DNA of 64,000 bases from Jejuia pallidilutea (GCF_002973595.1 NZ_PVEO01000007.1:202690-266689), one strand, 5' to 3'; shown: positions 44,338 to 53,483, counted from the stretch's first letter. Numbers and translations: made by a program. Notes: generated by a model from the sequence alone, not told the origin.

Positions 44338-44491
44338 AGTTTATTTGTAATGTAAAATATTGAATAACAATGTATTAAATGTGTTAACATAAGTAGCTTT
44401 AGAGCTAAGTTTAATAGTGTAAAAAAAGCATCTTTGTAGTGTAGGGTTCGAAAATCGAATCTTTAAATTTAATCATTAAAACCACAATATT

Positions 44492-44653
44492 ATGTTACGC
44501 TGGACAATCACATTTGTAATAATTGCCATTATAGCCGCCGTTTTAGGATTTGGCGGAATTGCTGGGGCAGCCTCAGGAATAGCAAAAATTCTATTTTTCA
44601 TATTTATAGTATTATTTGTACTATCACTTTTAAAAGGCTTGGTAAAAAAGTAA
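44492..44653 (+). CDS. DUF1328 small membrane protein (YtjA family)
   Basis: 53 residues: [20 protein letters not shown], then [31 protein letters not shown]. Two TM segments around a GGIAGAA turn are the YtjA/DUF1328 signature. Family members are small inner-membrane proteins linked to stress. A 53-residue lipoprotein gene follows 31 bases later. Confidence 0.9.
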   Translation: MLRWTITFVIIAIIAAVLGFGGIAGAASGIAKILFFIFIVLFVLSLLKGLVKK

Positions 44654-44684
44654 TTAACTAAAAAAAAACCAAAAATATTTAATC

Positions 44685-44846
44685 ATGAAAAAAATTATTT
44701 ACACATTATTATTTCTTTTCACTATTTCAACAGTATTTACAGGCTGTAGAGAAAAAAAAGAAAACGACGTTGAAGAAGTTATAGATGAAGCAGGAGACGC
44801 TGTAGAAGATGCAGCTGATGAAGTTGAAGACGAAGTAGAGCAGTAG
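44685..44846 (+). CDS. Small acidic lipoprotein
   Basis: 53 residues: MKKIIYTLLFLFTISTVFTG then C21, giving lipobox FTGC. The mature part is a run of acidic heptads (VEEVIDEAGDAVEDAADE), probably helical. It follows the DUF1328 gene and precedes a terminator, so the pair is likely one unit. Confidence 0.82.
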   Translation: MKKIIYTLLFLFTISTVFTGCREKKENDVEEVIDEAGDAVEDAADEVEDEVEQ

Positions 44847-44883
44847 ATAACATAGAAACGTAAACTGTTAATATTATAAATAT

Positions 44884-44908
44884 AGCCTCATTAAATTGGG
44901 GCTTTTGT
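44884..44908 (+). terminator. Short terminator
   Basis: AGCCTC / GGGGCT stem (one G-T pair) with an AT loop followed by TTTTG, 38 bases after the small lipoprotein. Confidence 0.6.
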
Positions 44909-45008
44909 TATTATTGGTAACCCTTATAGTTACATCAATACTGTTAATAACTTCTATGTAAGGTTTCCTTCAAAAATTCTACTTTTGTTTTATTAAATAG
45001 ATAAGATT

Positions 45009-45989
45009 ATGGCAGAAGATATAGAAAAGGTAAAATGCTTAATTATAGGTTCGGGACCAGCAGGCTATACCGCAGCTATTTATGCGGCAAGAGCTAATAT
45101 GGAGCCGGTACTATACCAAGGTTCTCAACCTGGTGGGCAGTTAACTACTACTAACGAAGTTGAGAATTTTCCGGGATACCCTGAGGGTGTTACAGGACCA
45201 GAAATGATGTTGCAACTACAAGCGCAAGCAGAACGTTTTGAAACCGATGTGCGTAATGGATGGGTTACCAAAGTTGATTTCTCGGGCGATATCCACAAAG
45301 TTTGGGTAAATGATACAAAAGAAATTCATGCCGATACTGTAATTATTTCAACAGGGGCATCAGCTAAATACCTAGGTTTGGAATCTGAGCAGAAATATTT
45401 AAAGTTGGGTGGTGGTGTTTCAGCTTGTGCAGTATGCGATGGCTTTTTCTACAGAAATCAAGAAGTTGTTATTGTAGGTGCCGGAGACTCAGCTTGTGAA
45501 GAGGCACATTACTTATCAAAACTTTGTAAAAAAGTAACAATGTTGGTAAGACGCGATGAGTTTAGAGCATCAAAAATTATGGAAGCCCGTGTTAGAAATA
45601 CCGAGAATATTGAGATTTTATTTAATACTGAAACCGATGAGGTTTTGGGAGACGGACAAGTTGTAAATGGCGTTCGCGTATTTAATAATAAAACCAACGA
45701 AAAGCACGATATTCCAGCAACAGGTTTTTTTGTAGCCATTGGGCATAAACCAAATACCGACATATTTAAGGACTATTTAGACTTAGATGAAACAGGTTAC
45801 ATTATAAATGTTCCCGGAACTTCTAAAACCAATGTAGAAGGCGTATTTGTTTCAGGAGATGCGGCAGACCATGTTTACAGACAAGCGGTTACAGCAGCTG
45901 GAACTGGATGTATGGCAGCTCTGGATGCAGAACGCTATTTAGCTGCAAAAGATTCAACTTTTGAGGTTTCAACGTCAACTTACAATTAA
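45009..45989 (+). CDS. trxB: Thioredoxin-disulfide reductase
   Basis: A 326-residue FAD/NADPH enzyme that reduces thioredoxin. FAD motif CLIIGSGPAGYTAAIYAARA; active-site dithiol C140-A-V-C143 in SACAVCDGFF; NADPH motif VVIVGAGDSACEEAHYL; C-terminal FAD contact GVFVSGDAADHVYRQAVTAAGTGCMAALDAERYL. Full family length. It is monocistronic, with a terminator 17 bases after the stop. The -7 candidate TACTTTTG lies at 44980-44987. Confidence 0.97.
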   Translation: MAEDIEKVKCLIIGSGPAGYTAAIYAARANMEPVLYQGSQPGGQLTTTNEVENFPGYPEGVTGPEMMLQLQAQAERFETDVRNGWVTKVDFSGDIHKVWVNDTKEIHADTVIISTGASAKYLGLESEQKYLKLGGGVSACAVCDGFFYRNQEVVIVGAGDSACEEAHYLSKLCKKVTMLVRRDEFRASKIMEARVRNTENIEILFNTETDEVLGDGQVVNGVRVFNNKTNEKHDIPATGFFVAIGHKPNTDIFKDYLDLDETGYIINVPGTSKTNVEGVFVSGDAADHVYRQAVTAAGTGCMAALDAERYLAAKDSTFEVSTSTYN

Positions 45990-46005
45990 GTTATAATTAC
46001 ATACT

Positions 46006-46039
46006 AAAAAAGCTAAAGTGAATAACTTTGGCTTTTTTG
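46006..46039 (+). terminator. Terminator after trxB
   Basis: AAAAAGCTAAAGT-GAAT-AACTTTGGCTTTTTT hairpin. Confidence 0.8.
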
Positions 46040-46088
46040 TGTTTTGCAAATACCTTAAAAAGTGTTTTCTTTGAAGTCAAATTTAAAA

Positions 46089-46160
46089 CGGGATGTGGCG
46101 CAGTCCGATTAGCGTATTACGCCAAGGCGTAATGGTCGCTAGTAAAAGACAGGATTTAAA
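46089..46160 (+). pseudogene. Broken tRNA-Pro copy with inverted T-arm segment
   Basis: 46089-46140 repeats the 5' two-thirds of the tRNA-Pro at 46399: CGGGATGTGGCGCAGTCCG, then TTAGCGTA, and GGTCGC after the anticodon arm. The anticodon arm is replaced by a perfect inverted repeat, ATTACGCC-AA... GGCGTAAT-like, giving a 6-base loop. The T-arm is missing in direct orientation. Instead GACAGGATTTAAA (46148-46160) resembles the reverse complement of the genuine T-arm (TTCAAATCCTGTC). It cannot make a tRNA. The GIY-YIG start codon lies at its right end. Confidence 0.7.
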
Positions 46161-46396
46161 TGGAATATAAAGTTTATATCCTTTACAGTAAAAAGTTAAA
46201 CCGTTATTATGTTGGACAGACCAACAATATAGAAAAACGCCTAAAGACCCACAACAGTGGAGGCAAAAAATATACAACCAAGGGGATTCCTTGGGTTTTG
46301 GTAAGAATATACAATTGTAAATCACGTTCAATGGCAATGCAATTGGAAAGAAAAATAAAGAAGAGAGGTATCGAAAGGTTCATAGAAGAAAATTAA
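46160..46396 (+). CDS. GIY-YIG family endonuclease-like protein
   Basis: 78 residues: MEYKVYILYSKKLNRYYVGQTNNIEKRLKTHNS, with Y4...Y-V-G (GIY-YIG motif variant V-Y-I...Y-V-G) and the usual IEKRLKTHN helix; IPWVLVRIYNCKSRSMAMQLERKIKKRG has the conserved Glu in LERKIK. Such YhbQ/UvrC-N-like single-domain proteins are common in flavobacteria and often sit next to tRNA genes. It lies exactly between the broken tRNA copy and the intact tRNA-Pro, ending 3 bases before the latter. A decayed relative is at 8672. Confidence 0.88.
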   Translation: MEYKVYILYSKKLNRYYVGQTNNIEKRLKTHNSGGKKYTTKGIPWVLVRIYNCKSRSMAMQLERKIKKRGIERFIEEN

Positions 46397-46398
46397 TT

Positions 46399-46473
46399 CG
46401 GGATGTGGCGCAGTCCGGTTAGCGTACACGGCTGGGGGCCGTGTGGTCGCAGGTTCAAATCCTGTCATCCCGA
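46399..46473 (+). tRNA. tRNA-Pro (anticodon GGG)
   Basis: Acceptor CGGGATG pairs with CATCCCG, discriminator A. The anticodon stem CACGG/CCGTG holds loop CTGGGGG, giving anticodon GGG. T-arm GGTTCAAATCC. A tyrosine recombinase starts 228 bases downstream, so its 3' end is a likely attachment site for the accessory island. Confidence 0.95.
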
Positions 46474-46576
46474 CAAGTTTAGTGTCAATTGGCACTATAA
46501 AAAAGCTAATTATATGATTATCAATGATTTTAATTTTTATTGAATTCATTTAGTTAGCTTTAAAACCAAAACAAAA

Positions 46577-46666
46577 GTTACCTATTCGGTTACCTAATTT
46601 AAACCGAAATTTTTCACTACATTGGTAATTCATTAGCGTTTGACTTTCGCTTCGATTTGACTTTCG
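46577..46666 (+). repeat. Direct repeats upstream of integrase
   Basis: GTTACCTA occurs at 46577-46584 and 46589-46596 (12-base period). TTTGACTTTCG occurs at 46639-46649 and 46656-46666 (17-base period). Paired short direct repeats next to a tyrosine recombinase and tRNA resemble arm-type recombinase binding sites. Confidence 0.45.
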
Positions 46667-46701
46667 TAAACAAATCGAGTATTCACTTAAAGCGAGAGTA
46701 T

Positions 46702-47961
46702 ATGGAAGTTTCGAGGACTTTTAGTATTCATTTTTGGTTAAATATGGCAAAAATGAAAGGAGATTCAGTACCAATTTATGCACGAATAACCGTTGACGGA
46801 AAGCGCGCAGAAATCAGTCTAAAAAGGCAAATAAAAGTTACCTATTGGGATACCAAATCCAAAAGGACCAGTTCAAGGCTACCTGAGGGTAAAGCCCTGA
46901 ATCAGTATCTAGATCAAGTTTACGCAAAACTACTAGAGTGTCACAAGCAATTATCTTCAGGTTTCGATCATGTTAGCGCAAAAGGTATCAAAGCTAGGTT
47001 TCTCGGGCAGGACGAAAGACATAAATCCTTACTTGAATTGATAACGTACCATAACAAAAACATGACAGGTACGCTAAAACCAGGTACCCTAAAAAATTAT
47101 TTTACTACAGAAAATTACATCAAACGGTTTCTTATTAAAAAGAAAAAGGTAAATGATATTTACCTCAAGCAATTGTCCTACAGTTTTATAATTGAGTTTG
47201 AACAGTTCCTTAGAAAGGGGCAATCCATTAATAAGTCTCAGCCACTTAAAAATAATGGTATTATGAAACATTTAGAACGCCTCAAAAAACTTATGAACTT
47301 GGCGACTGAACTGGAATGGATTGACAAGAATCCATTTTTTCGTTTCAAATTGAAGTTCAACAAACATGAAAAGGAGTTCCTGTCCAAAAGGGAACTTGAG
47401 TTATTGGAACGGACAAACATTCAAGACAAAGGCCATCAAATTGTTAGGGATATATTTGTATTTTCATGTTATACAGGTCTATCCTATATAGACGTAAAAA
47501 TGCTGAGGGAAAGCAATATAGTTAAAGGTATCGATGGGAATTACTGGTTATATACCCAGAGAGAGAAAAACGGACAATCGGTCAAAATCCCTTTGTTGGA
47601 CAATGCATGGAATATTCTCAAAAAGTATAGTCCCCATCCAGAAAAGAGCAACGGATTGCTTCTGCCCGTTTATTCCAACCAAAAAATCAATGCTTATTTA
47701 AAGGGAATAGCAGGTGCAGTTGGGATTTCCAAAAAACTGACGTTCCATTCGGCACGACATACCTTTGCAACAACGGTAACATTATCCAATGGTGTGCCCA
47801 TTGAGACTGTATCAAAACTGTTGGGGCATTGTAGACTTTCTACAACTCAAGTGTATGCTCGTGTCATCGAGGAGAAGTTAAGTGTTGATATGAAGTTATT
47901 AAGACAAAAACTAAATGAATCAACTAAAAAGGGGATTGGTCAAAAGATAAGAAGTCTCTAA
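46702..47961 (+). CDS. Tyrosine recombinase/integrase (Bacteroidota conjugative-transposon type)
   Basis: 419 residues from ATG 46702; an earlier in-frame codon at 46657 lies within the repeats and adds nothing family-like. N-terminal arm-binding domain (FSIHFWLNMAKMKGDSVPIYARITVDGKRAE), SAM-like core-binding domain (about 110-210), then the catalytic domain: FSCYTGLSYIDVKML, HSARHTFATT, LLGHCRLSTTQVYARV with the nucleophilic Tyr. The first catalytic Arg is replaced by Ser in TGLSYID, as in IntDOT-like enzymes of this phylum. It probably catalysed insertion of the island at tRNA-Pro. Confidence 0.93.
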   Translation: MEVSRTFSIHFWLNMAKMKGDSVPIYARITVDGKRAEISLKRQIKVTYWDTKSKRTSSRLPEGKALNQYLDQVYAKLLECHKQLSSGFDHVSAKGIKARFLGQDERHKSLLELITYHNKNMTGTLKPGTLKNYFTTENYIKRFLIKKKKVNDIYLKQLSYSFIIEFEQFLRKGQSINKSQPLKNNGIMKHLERLKKLMNLATELEWIDKNPFFRFKLKFNKHEKEFLSKRELELLERTNIQDKGHQIVRDIFVFSCYTGLSYIDVKMLRESNIVKGIDGNYWLYTQREKNGQSVKIPLLDNAWNILKKYSPHPEKSNGLLLPVYSNQKINAYLKGIAGAVGISKKLTFHSARHTFATTVTLSNGVPIETVSKLLGHCRLSTTQVYARVIEEKLSVDMKLLRQKLNESTKKGIGQKIRSL

Positions 47962-48074
47962 ATACGAACAAGAATTGTTGTTAATGCTTATATCTATTTG
48001 TGAAGTGCAACCGTCTCTATCTATCTGAATCACTCGTTTTTTTAGTCTCAACATTCTTTAAATAGTTATTCATA

Positions 48075-48593
48075 CTACCCAAAACTCTTCAACAAAACAT
48101 GAGCCTGTAAAAAATATTTTCCTGTCCTAAAGTTCTTTTTCTTAATAAAATGCAGGTTTGATATTTCTCCAAATTTAGTTTCCTGTTCTAATTTATATAT
48201 CAATTGTATGATGCTATTATACTCACCCTCCAAAGTAAATTGGTAGGATTTAACTTTTAGGTCGTTCATTTGAATTATATGCGGTTCTAAAAAACCGATT
48301 ACTTTTATATTGGAGCTATCGGCGAAAGAATTAATAGTTTGCAAAAGACTATTTTGTAATGAACTTCCATTGATTTTATATTTTGTCAATAGCGAATCGT
48401 AATACATTCGCTTTTGTTTTAATAACGATAGTTGTTTAGGGGCGTTTTCGAATAAAATTTCCTCTTGTTTTAAAGTGTTGTATTCTTTTTTAAGAGCGAC
48501 TGTTTTTGATATGGCCAATTGATAGCATAGCAATAACACCAATAAGAAACCTACAACGAGCACTATATTTTTGGTCTTATTGGTCATCGGCAA
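48075..48593 (-). CDS. PilO/GspM-like inner-membrane protein
   Basis: 172 residues. One N-terminal TM (NIVLVVGFLLVLLLCYQLAI) is followed by a coiled coil (VALKKEYNTLKQEEILFENAPKQLSLLKQKRMYYDSLL) and a ferredoxin-like C-terminal domain (SYQFTLEGEYNSIIQLIYKLEQETKFGEISNLHF). This is the PilO/GspM layout. The start overlaps the upstream PilM/N-like gene by 17 bases. It should bridge the inner-membrane platform to the secretin. Last gene of the secretion operon. Confidence 0.8.
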   Translation of the reverse strand: MPMTNKTKNIVLVVGFLLVLLLCYQLAISKTVALKKEYNTLKQEEILFENAPKQLSLLKQKRMYYDSLLTKYKINGSSLQNSLLQTINSFADSSNIKVIGFLEPHIIQMNDLKVKSYQFTLEGEYNSIIQLIYKLEQETKFGEISNLHFIKKKNFRTGKYFLQAHVLLKSFG

Positions 48594-49788
48594 TATTTAA
48601 TTTTAGACTAAAGTTTGAAATCGATTTAGAAGTATCCTCATAGTTTAATATTTCCACATTATTCACCCAACCAATTGCTTCAACCCTAGTTATCCATTTT
48701 GAGAAAACTTCACTACTATTTGAGGACCCAGATAGCAGAATAACATTTGTATCCTGTAAAATGGATTGCCCTTCCTTAATGCGTTTTGATATAGGTTGAT
48801 AGTTTAATTCTGACAACGATACAGACTCTGGCAAACTGCCTACAATCACATTAATAAAAAATGAACTATTAGAAACACTACTTTTAAGCATATCATCAAC
48901 CATTTTTTGAGATTTGTTAACGGTTTCATTGAGCGTTAACAGTTGTGCTTTTGAATTTTGATTGACTTGTGAGGTTTGTTGCAATGTATTGACATGGTTG
49001 AAATAATGATTAAAAACAAAAAAATTAATTAGCAAAACACTTAGGGTGAAAACTAATCCTGCCTTTATAAATTGTTGGAAAAATCTCGATTGCGAATACT
49101 CATTCTTAAGAGACTCATTTATACTATTAAAGCTTGAATAACTTTTATAATTATGAATTACAGTTTCCAAAGCCCCAGATAATGACAATACATAATTATT
49201 AGTTGTTTTTAAACCGTTAACATCATAGTTAATTGGTGTTTCAATTTCTTTTTTTTCAATAGAAACAAGGGATTTATTTTTTAAAACAACTAAAGCATTA
49301 GAGGTGAAAATAGATTCGCTACTGATAAATGACAAACTATTGGTAATAATGTTTTGCCCTAGAGAGATATTGATTATTGACACTCCAGCTTCTTTGTAAG
49401 CTGCGATAAGAGTTTCTAAATGTACTTTTCTGCAAATAGATACAAAATGCATATTGTCCTGAGAAACAATTTCATAATAAAAGTCTTTGATATTTAGATT
49501 TGGAAAGGCATTATAAACCAGATTTTCAAGATTTGGTTGGGTGTCCTCTATTTTTTTAGTGAGTATATTGTTATCGTTGATTACTAAAAAAATAGATAGA
49601 TTCTTTTTAGGGAGTTTTTGAGCCAACTTTTTGGGAGAATCAACTTCAAAAGTGTTTTCAATACTTAATTGTTTTTTAGTTTTCCTTAATGTTGTTACAA
49701 ATAATATACTTTGGTTATCTTTTAAAGTGTGTTCAACACCACAAAAAATAGTGCCATATAGTAGATATGTTTTTAATCCATTTAACAT
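48577..49788 (-). CDS. PilM/PilN (GspL)-like platform protein
   Basis: 403 residues. The N-terminal 240 residues look like a degenerate actin-like PilM/GspL cytoplasmic domain (FVTTLRKTKKQLSIENTFEVD, NLVYNAFPNLNIKDFYYEIVS, NYVLSLSGALETVI). A TM at about 240-262 (FIKAGLVFTLSVLLINFFVFNHYF) is followed by a PilN-like periplasmic part with coiled coil and a ferredoxin-like end (FFINVIVGSLPESVSLSELNY). It would combine PilM and PilN, as GspL does. Starts within the secretin stop codon (TAATG). Confidence 0.75.
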   Translation of the reverse strand: MLNGLKTYLLYGTIFCGVEHTLKDNQSILFVTTLRKTKKQLSIENTFEVDSPKKLAQKLPKKNLSIFLVINDNNILTKKIEDTQPNLENLVYNAFPNLNIKDFYYEIVSQDNMHFVSICRKVHLETLIAAYKEAGVSIINISLGQNIITNSLSFISSESIFTSNALVVLKNKSLVSIEKKEIETPINYDVNGLKTTNNYVLSLSGALETVIHNYKSYSSFNSINESLKNEYSQSRFFQQFIKAGLVFTLSVLLINFFVFNHYFNHVNTLQQTSQVNQNSKAQLLTLNETVNKSQKMVDDMLKSSVSNSSFFINVIVGSLPESVSLSELNYQPISKRIKEGQSILQDTNVILLSGSSNSSEVFSKWITRVEAIGWVNNVEILNYEDTSKSISNFSLKLNIADDQ

Positions 49789-52010
49789 TAATATATAACG
49801 GTTGGTTTAATAAGTACGGTTAATTTAGCTTTAGAATCTGTACGTCTTCGTTCACTAAATAGCCATTTAATAACGGGTACCCTAGCTAAAAAGGGCACTC
49901 CAGAACCTGAATCATTTTTTTCTTGTTCTTCCAAGCCACCTAAAACCACGATATCTTGATCTCTAACACGAATGATGGAAGTAAATTCTCTTGAGCTTAA
50001 ATCTGGTGGGGCATCATCTGCAATACGGGTTCCAAAACTGGACTGAACAACAAATACATCAAGCGTTACTTGTCCATCACCCGATACCATAGGTTTTATG
50101 GTAAGCCCTAACTGCGCATCGATGGGTGCATAATTTGTGATTTCAGAGGTTTGTGGGTTATCCGATCCAAAAATATTACGCTGCGTAATGGCATAATAGG
50201 ACGTTTGTCCATTGGAAAATGTAGCCCGATGGCCATTTAAAGTTGATAATTTAGGTGTGCTACGTATTTTTAAATTACCATTAGATTCCATTGCTTTTAT
50301 AGTTGCAAAAAAATTGGGAACCACTTTACCTATATTAACACTTCCAAAACCATTGAATCCATTTAGCACTTTATTAATAGTTTTAGCGCCTAATGTTAAG
50401 TCTGCTTTTGGAAAGATACCGCCATTAGTTTCGGCAGCATTTTCTCCAAGTCCCCAACTTACACCAGTTTCAACGGTAGCATTTCTGCTAACTTCAATAA
50501 GCATTACTTCAATAAGAATAACGGGAACAGGTTTATCAATTTTTTTAACAAACGTTTTAAACCGTTCAATGTTCGTACTAGATCCTGTAACATAAAAACT
50601 GTTGAGTTCATAATCTATTTTAACATCTAAGTCTTGCACAATATCATCAGGTAAAACACTTAGTAAAGCCTCAGCTTTATTGGTTGAATTATTAAATGAA
50701 TTTCGATTGCCTAAATTAACCGAGGTTCTGTTTGGTATGTTATTTACGCCATTAGAATTAAATTGATTTGCAGCATTTCTGCCATTGGAAAAATTATTAA
50801 ACCCATTATCGAAGCCATTTCCAAAACCGTTTTGAATACCACTAGTTCTACCAACAGTTCTATTGGCACCACCAGCAGGATCTGCCAATAGTTCTATAGA
50901 GCGATGTTGAAGATGCACAATTTCTACAGAACGCACACTTAATTGGTTTTCGGTGCCAAAAAAATAAGTATCGTCTTCTTTTTTAAATGTGAATTTTACA
51001 TTTGAACCGGAAACAGAACTGGAAATTTGATTGTTAGTGTTTTGACGGTTGTTTCTATTCTGGTTTTCGTTGTTGGATGCATTATTAATAACAGGAGAAG
51101 ATTTAGATTGCGACTCAAACATCTTTACCAATAAATCATCAAAAGAAATAAATTTTGTCTTGAATGTAACCGTACCCGCTTTATTTAAAGGGGTAGCTGT
51201 AAAAATATTAATATCAAGAGCTGCACCAATATCGTTTACTATAGTGGCTATTTCCGTTTTATCAAAATCTACTTTAAGCAATTGGGCATCTAAATCTAAG
51301 ATTTCAAACGATACGTTAGATTTTCTTCTACTAGTTAGCGGATTTACAGTACCATCTTTAGATGCGCCACCGTCTTCAAACACATAAAAATTATCTTTAG
51401 TGGTCTCTAAAAATAAGTTGTTCGCTAACGCCAGTTTATCCATTGCCGCTTCAAAAGGCACATCTTTAAGGTAGGATGTAATTGTTTTGTTTTCCATTCC
51501 AGGAGCAAATACTAAATTTTTCCCCGATTCGTCCATTATTCTTTTGAATACGTCGTATAGCTTGTCTGATTTAGCATCAATTGAAATAGTATTATTATTA
51601 GGATTATAAGTTACCAGAACTACTCTTTTCTCAGGAATTTCAACAGGAGGCACATACTTTTTAACAGACATGATGTTACCTGTAAAGTCTATAGTTAAGT
51701 TGTACTCTTTACATAAGAACACTAATAAGTCTGCTACGGTAACATTGCTAAAATTATTGACTATGGTAATTTGATTAAGTTCTGGCGAAAGGTTTAAATT
51801 AACCTGATGAATTTCAGAAACCGCTAAAAGGAAATTGCTCAATGTAATATTGCTCACGTTAATCTCAGATTTCACATGTTCTGTTAAGCCTACATTGTCA
51901 ACGGCTAAAATATCTAACTGATTTTTTATGGTTTGTAAGTGGGGATCGCTATTCTGAGAAATGCAAAAATTGGTGATTAATATTAGAACTATAAAAATTA
52001 TTTTTTTCAT
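49788..52010 (-). CDS. gspD: Secretin GspD/PilQ-like outer-membrane channel
   Basis: 740 residues from ATG 52010, which gives a clean signal peptide (MKKIIFIVLILITNFCIS); an earlier ATG would overlap the ATPase gene. N-terminal N0-like (NITLSNFLLAVSEIHQVNLN) and secretin/TonB short N-terminal-type domains, an Asn-rich linker (NNRQNTNNQISSSVSGSN and a Gly/Asn stretch near 420-470), then the secretin core: PVPVILIEVMLIEVSRNATVETGVSWG, RSTPKLSTLNGHRATFSNGQTSYY, VVLGGLEEQEKNDSGSGVPFLARVPVIKWLF. It forms the outer-membrane gate of the machine. Confidence 0.93.
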   Translation of the reverse strand: MKKIIFIVLILITNFCISQNSDPHLQTIKNQLDILAVDNVGLTEHVKSEINVSNITLSNFLLAVSEIHQVNLNLSPELNQITIVNNFSNVTVADLLVFLCKEYNLTIDFTGNIMSVKKYVPPVEIPEKRVVLVTYNPNNNTISIDAKSDKLYDVFKRIMDESGKNLVFAPGMENKTITSYLKDVPFEAAMDKLALANNLFLETTKDNFYVFEDGGASKDGTVNPLTSRRKSNVSFEILDLDAQLLKVDFDKTEIATIVNDIGAALDINIFTATPLNKAGTVTFKTKFISFDDLLVKMFESQSKSSPVINNASNNENQNRNNRQNTNNQISSSVSGSNVKFTFKKEDDTYFFGTENQLSVRSVEIVHLQHRSIELLADPAGGANRTVGRTSGIQNGFGNGFDNGFNNFSNGRNAANQFNSNGVNNIPNRTSVNLGNRNSFNNSTNKAEALLSVLPDDIVQDLDVKIDYELNSFYVTGSSTNIERFKTFVKKIDKPVPVILIEVMLIEVSRNATVETGVSWGLGENAAETNGGIFPKADLTLGAKTINKVLNGFNGFGSVNIGKVVPNFFATIKAMESNGNLKIRSTPKLSTLNGHRATFSNGQTSYYAITQRNIFGSDNPQTSEITNYAPIDAQLGLTIKPMVSGDGQVTLDVFVVQSSFGTRIADDAPPDLSSREFTSIIRVRDQDIVVLGGLEEQEKNDSGSGVPFLARVPVIKWLFSERRRTDSKAKLTVLIKPTVIY

Positions 52011-52068
52011 ATACATACCCATCGTAAAGGGTGCTTTAAAACATTCAATTGTCGTCAAACCTATTAAT

Positions 52069-53478
52069 CTAATCGGTAAGTAATGCATATACCTCTTCAA
52101 CGGATGTAATACCCTCTTTTACTAAATTAATAGCATTTGTTTTCAATGTGTTTATATTGTGCTCATTCAAATAGCTGTCAATTTCTAAATCATTCTGCTT
52201 TATATGGTTTACCAGAGTTTTTGTTATCGGAATGATTTCATAAATGGCTTTTCTTCCTTGATACCCTGTATGGTAACACATATTACAACCTACTGCTTTA
52301 AAATGTGTGTTTAAGCCTTTCGGGATATTAAAATGTTCTGGAAAAATGCCTTTAGAAACCTTGTTTTCTTGTTTGCATGCAGCACATAACTTTCTTACCA
52401 AACGCTGTGCAACACTTACGTTTAACGTACTGGCAATTAAAAATGCAGGAATCCCCATATCTATCAATCTAGAAATGGTTGCCCAAGCAGAATTAGTATG
52501 TATGGTTGATAGAACTAGATGTCCTGTAAGAGCAGCACGAATTGCCATATTAGCTGTTTTTACATCACGTATTTCTCCCACCATGATCACATCGGGGTCT
52601 TGACGTAAAAAGGTACGTAAGGTACTAGCAAAATCTAGCCCAATATTTTCTTTAAGCTGAACTTGATTAACGCCTTCCAAGGTATACTCAATTGGGTCTT
52701 CAATGGTGAGGATATTAGTTTTATCGTCATTCAAAAGCTTAAGTGTGGCATACAAGGTGGTAGTTTTACCTGAACCTGTAGGTCCAGAAATTAAAACAAT
52801 ACCGTTAGGTTTTTTTATAGTTTCGGTATAAGTTTTTAATTCCTTTTTTATAAACCCCAAATCTTCTAGCTGAATATGGTCAGCATCCTTACTTAAAATA
52901 CGAAGTACAATTTTTTCACCATGAAGTGTTGGTAACGATGAGACACGAATATCGAACTCATCAGCATGTGTTTTTATACTTATGCGACCATCTTGTGGTA
53001 AGCGTTTTTCAGAAATATCTAATCCCGCTTTTATTTTGAGTTTATTGATGATGACTGGATATTCAGAAAGTTGTATAATAAATTGTTCTTTCAGTTTTCC
53101 ATCCAGACGGTAGCGTACCCTACACTTGTTCTCATAAGGTTCAAAATGAATATCGCTACTTCCTATATGTTTGGCTTTTAACAGTAGTTTTTCAAGAAAA
53201 TCTGCACTATAATTCAAATCTTCTTTAACTGTATTAGTTTGTTTTCTAAAATTTGCCGTTAAATAGTGCTGTAGGTTTTCTGAAGTATCAGATACTAATT
53301 CAACCTGTTTCCCTAGCACTATTTGTAATTCCTGTTTTAGCGCATCAGATGGATGATCAGATTTAAAAACCACATTTCCATTATTAGACTTAACAGGAAC
53401 AATATTATAATGATACGCTTGTTCACTACTTATTAATTGTATAAGTGTCGTTTCAATATTAAAGTTGTTTTCCTTCAT
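52069..53478 (-). CDS. gspE: GspE/PilB-like secretion ATPase
   Basis: A 469-residue hexameric motor. N1E-like N-terminal part; Walker A ISGPTGSGKTTTLYATLK; Asp box TNILTIEDPIEY; Walker B FLRQDPDVIMVGEIRDVKTA; His box LTGHLVLSTIHTN; and a zinc tetracysteine module, C-x2-C (CAACKQ) and C-x2-C (CNMCYHTGYQGR). Complete set, so active. It drives assembly of the pseudopilus from the cytoplasmic side. Its usual membrane partner GspF is not found in this operon. Confidence 0.95.
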   Translation of the reverse strand: MKENNFNIETTLIQLISSEQAYHYNIVPVKSNNGNVVFKSDHPSDALKQELQIVLGKQVELVSDTSENLQHYLTANFRKQTNTVKEDLNYSADFLEKLLLKAKHIGSSDIHFEPYENKCRVRYRLDGKLKEQFIIQLSEYPVIINKLKIKAGLDISEKRLPQDGRISIKTHADEFDIRVSSLPTLHGEKIVLRILSKDADHIQLEDLGFIKKELKTYTETIKKPNGIVLISGPTGSGKTTTLYATLKLLNDDKTNILTIEDPIEYTLEGVNQVQLKENIGLDFASTLRTFLRQDPDVIMVGEIRDVKTANMAIRAALTGHLVLSTIHTNSAWATISRLIDMGIPAFLIASTLNVSVAQRLVRKLCAACKQENKVSKGIFPEHFNIPKGLNTHFKAVGCNMCYHTGYQGRKAIYEIIPITKTLVNHIKQNDLEIDSYLNEHNINTLKTNAINLVKEGITSVEEVYALLTD

Positions 53479-53483
53479 CTAAA

